Positions 63,319-64,000 of a DNA stretch of 64,000 bases are shown one piece after another. Positions within the stretch are counted from its first letter, which is position 1. The number at the start of each line of letters is the position of its first letter. The position numbers were made by a program, and so were the translations under genes. The notes below the pieces were generated by a model. It saw only the letters and a list, made by a program, of their open reading frames with translations. It was not told the DNA's origin and searched no databases. Location: the NCBI RefSeq assembly GCF_003293745.1, contig NZ_PTLZ01000002.1:699438-763437 (forward strand), read 5' to 3'. The DNA comes from Herminiimonas fonticola. Its GTDB lineage: Bacteria > Pseudomonadota > Gammaproteobacteria > Burkholderiales > Burkholderiaceae_D.

Positions 63319-63342
63319 ACCCTGTAGTAGCTATAGGGTCAA
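63319..63342. promoter_or_regulatory. MerR-type operator/promoter for the exporter
   Basis: A 21-bp dyad at 63319-63339 (ACCCTGTAGT ... AGCTATAGGGT halves, one central base) matches the PbrR/CadR/ZntR operator type. On the minus strand, TTGACC (63342-63337) and TGTAAT lie 19 bp apart, the long spacer typical of MerR-controlled promoters. Serves the exporter gene and represses the regulator gene. Confidence 0.9.
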
Positions 63343-63365
63343 TGATTATTTCAAAAGGAATTGTC

Positions 63366-63818
63366 ATGCCTGATTCATTACTAAAGATTGGCGAGTTGGC
63401 CAAACTGACAGGATCTCAAGTTGAGACTGTTCGGTATTACGAGCGGGAAGGTTTGTTACCGGCGCCGGATAGGTCGGAAGGCAACTACCGTCTTTATGGA
63501 ACAGCTCACGTTAAGCATTTGCAATTTGTTTTGCGGTGCAGGTCGCTTGATATGACTCTAAGTGAAATTCGGGAATTGCTAAAGTTTAGGGATTCGCCAG
63601 AGCAAAACTGTGGAGCGGTCAATGAATTGCTTGATTGCCATATCGAACATGTCAGCACGCGTATTACGGAGCTACAGTCATTGGAAAATGAGCTGAAGAA
63701 ACTGCGTAATTTATGTCGACAGACCCAAAAGGCTAAAGACTGTCAGATACTGCAAGGCTTGTCTAAGCCACAAAGTACAAAGTCAAAGAAAGTTGCAAAT
63801 CATGGCCGAGGGATATAA
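63366..63818 (+). CDS. MerR-family heavy-metal regulator (CadR/PbrR-like)
   Basis: About 150 residues from ATG 63366 (AAGGA at 6-7 nt); the frame opens earlier at 63309 inside the operator. HTH: LKIGELAKLTGSQVETVRYYEREGLLPAP. Dimerisation helix and metal loop with Cys in EQNCGAV and the CRQTQKAKDC pair, as in CadR/PbrR (Cd, Pb or Zn sensing). Activates the divergent exporter by untwisting the long-spacer promoter. Confidence 0.92.
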   Translation: MPDSLLKIGELAKLTGSQVETVRYYEREGLLPAPDRSEGNYRLYGTAHVKHLQFVLRCRSLDMTLSEIRELLKFRDSPEQNCGAVNELLDCHIEHVSTRITELQSLENELKKLRNLCRQTQKAKDCQILQGLSKPQSTKSKKVANHGRGI

Positions 63819-63861
63819 ATGAATTGCGCTAAACTGTAAAAAGTTTTATAAATACCGCCAA

Positions 63862-64000
63862 ATGCGCCGACACTCCTTTTCATCTTTTTGCCGCTTAATT
63901 GCTTGCTTCCTGGTCATGACCGTTCTGACCTCAGGAATAGCAATGGCTGCCTACGTCTGTCCGCAGACAACGGCTCCTGTGCAAGAGATGGCAATGGGTG
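63862..64000 (+). CDS. small secreted protein, partial (3' end outside window)
   Basis: From ATG 63862 (44 bp after the MerR stop) an open frame of 46 codons runs off the window. It starts MRRHSFSSFCRLIACFLVMT with a clear signal peptide ending in GIAMA, then AYVCPQTTAPVQEMAMG. Similar short exported proteins accompany metal-efflux genes. Not named. Confidence 0.6.
   Translation, partial: MRRHSFSSFCRLIACFLVMTVLTSGIAMAAYVCPQTTAPVQEMAMG

Noticed and set aside
1..64000. CRISPR arrays, tRNA or rRNA genes
   Set aside because: No regularly spaced repeats, cloverleaf-like or rRNA-like stretches were recognised by eye; a tRNAscan or Rfam search would decide.

Overview
The window is bacterial chromosome from a betaproteobacterium. 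It has an aerobic cytochrome bo3 operon next to a RegB/RegA-type redox two-component system, a fused OsmC-YcaO protein, osmoregulated periplasmic glucan synthesis, and many LysR/TetR regulators paired with small oxidoreductases. Codon use and gene content suggest Burkholderiales, most likely Oxalobacteraceae (Herminiimonas/Janthinobacterium-like); this is an inference from gene style, not a database match.

Positions 1-28700 are a housekeeping and accessory mosaic: a TauE/SafE exporter (partial), smpB, a methyltransferase, a TetR-MFS pair, a 5'-nucleotidase, a divergent TetR/GST pair with a clear palindromic operator, a nucleoside deaminase, an IS3-family remnant, a DTW-domain tRNA modification enzyme, LysR/SDR pairs, a Fur-boxed TonB-dependent siderophore receptor, and a compact ECF sigma/ferritin-like/cytochrome c/folE operon. 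A second MFS transporter follows a long structured leader. An SDR/NTF2-like/tautomerase/DsbA-like cluster ends in a frameshifted gene, and then comes the OsmC-YcaO fusion.

Positions 28800-35700 hold cyoABCD, SURF1 and regBA in one orientation, with a strong hairpin inside the start of the SURF1 gene. Positions 35700-47800 hold alkB, a VOC protein, an FMN reductase, a Fur-boxed feoA-feoB-Cys-rich membrane protein operon, pbpG, opgD, an alpha/beta hydrolase, and the start of a copper-type resistance operon (His/Cys-rich periplasmic protein, TolC-type lipoprotein, multicopper oxidase).

The multicopper oxidase is cut after about 172 codons, at about 47763, by a genomic island of at least 14.8 kb. 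The island opens with three overlapping tyrosine-recombinase genes plus a small coiled-coil helper, an arrangement like Tn554 and recombinase-in-trio elements. A 17-bp inverted repeat with a 136-bp spacer follows. The cargo is antiviral in character. It has a divergent CBASS-like locus with two different CD-NTases. On the minus strand are a DncV-like CD-NTase ending in Gly, an E2-E1 fusion (Cap2), a JAMM protease (Cap3), and further on an unknown 70-residue repeat protein. On the plus strand are a patatin phospholipase (CapV) and a CD-NTase with a C-terminal AGS-C-like sensor domain. After this come a small unknown protein, a probable GIY-YIG-like protein, and a proteasome/HslV-like Ntn-hydrolase whose TTG start places Thr directly after the initiator Met. 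The last two look like an undescribed two-gene module. The right flank carries a CDF-type metal exporter and a divergent PbrR/CadR-type MerR regulator with a textbook operator, then the start of a small secreted protein. The missing end of the multicopper oxidase is not seen, so the true right end of the island may lie outside the window.

Degenerate copies of a palindromic intergenic repeat (core GGCCGATAGCGGACAT) are scattered through non-coding gaps. No rRNA, tRNA or CRISPR array was recognised.
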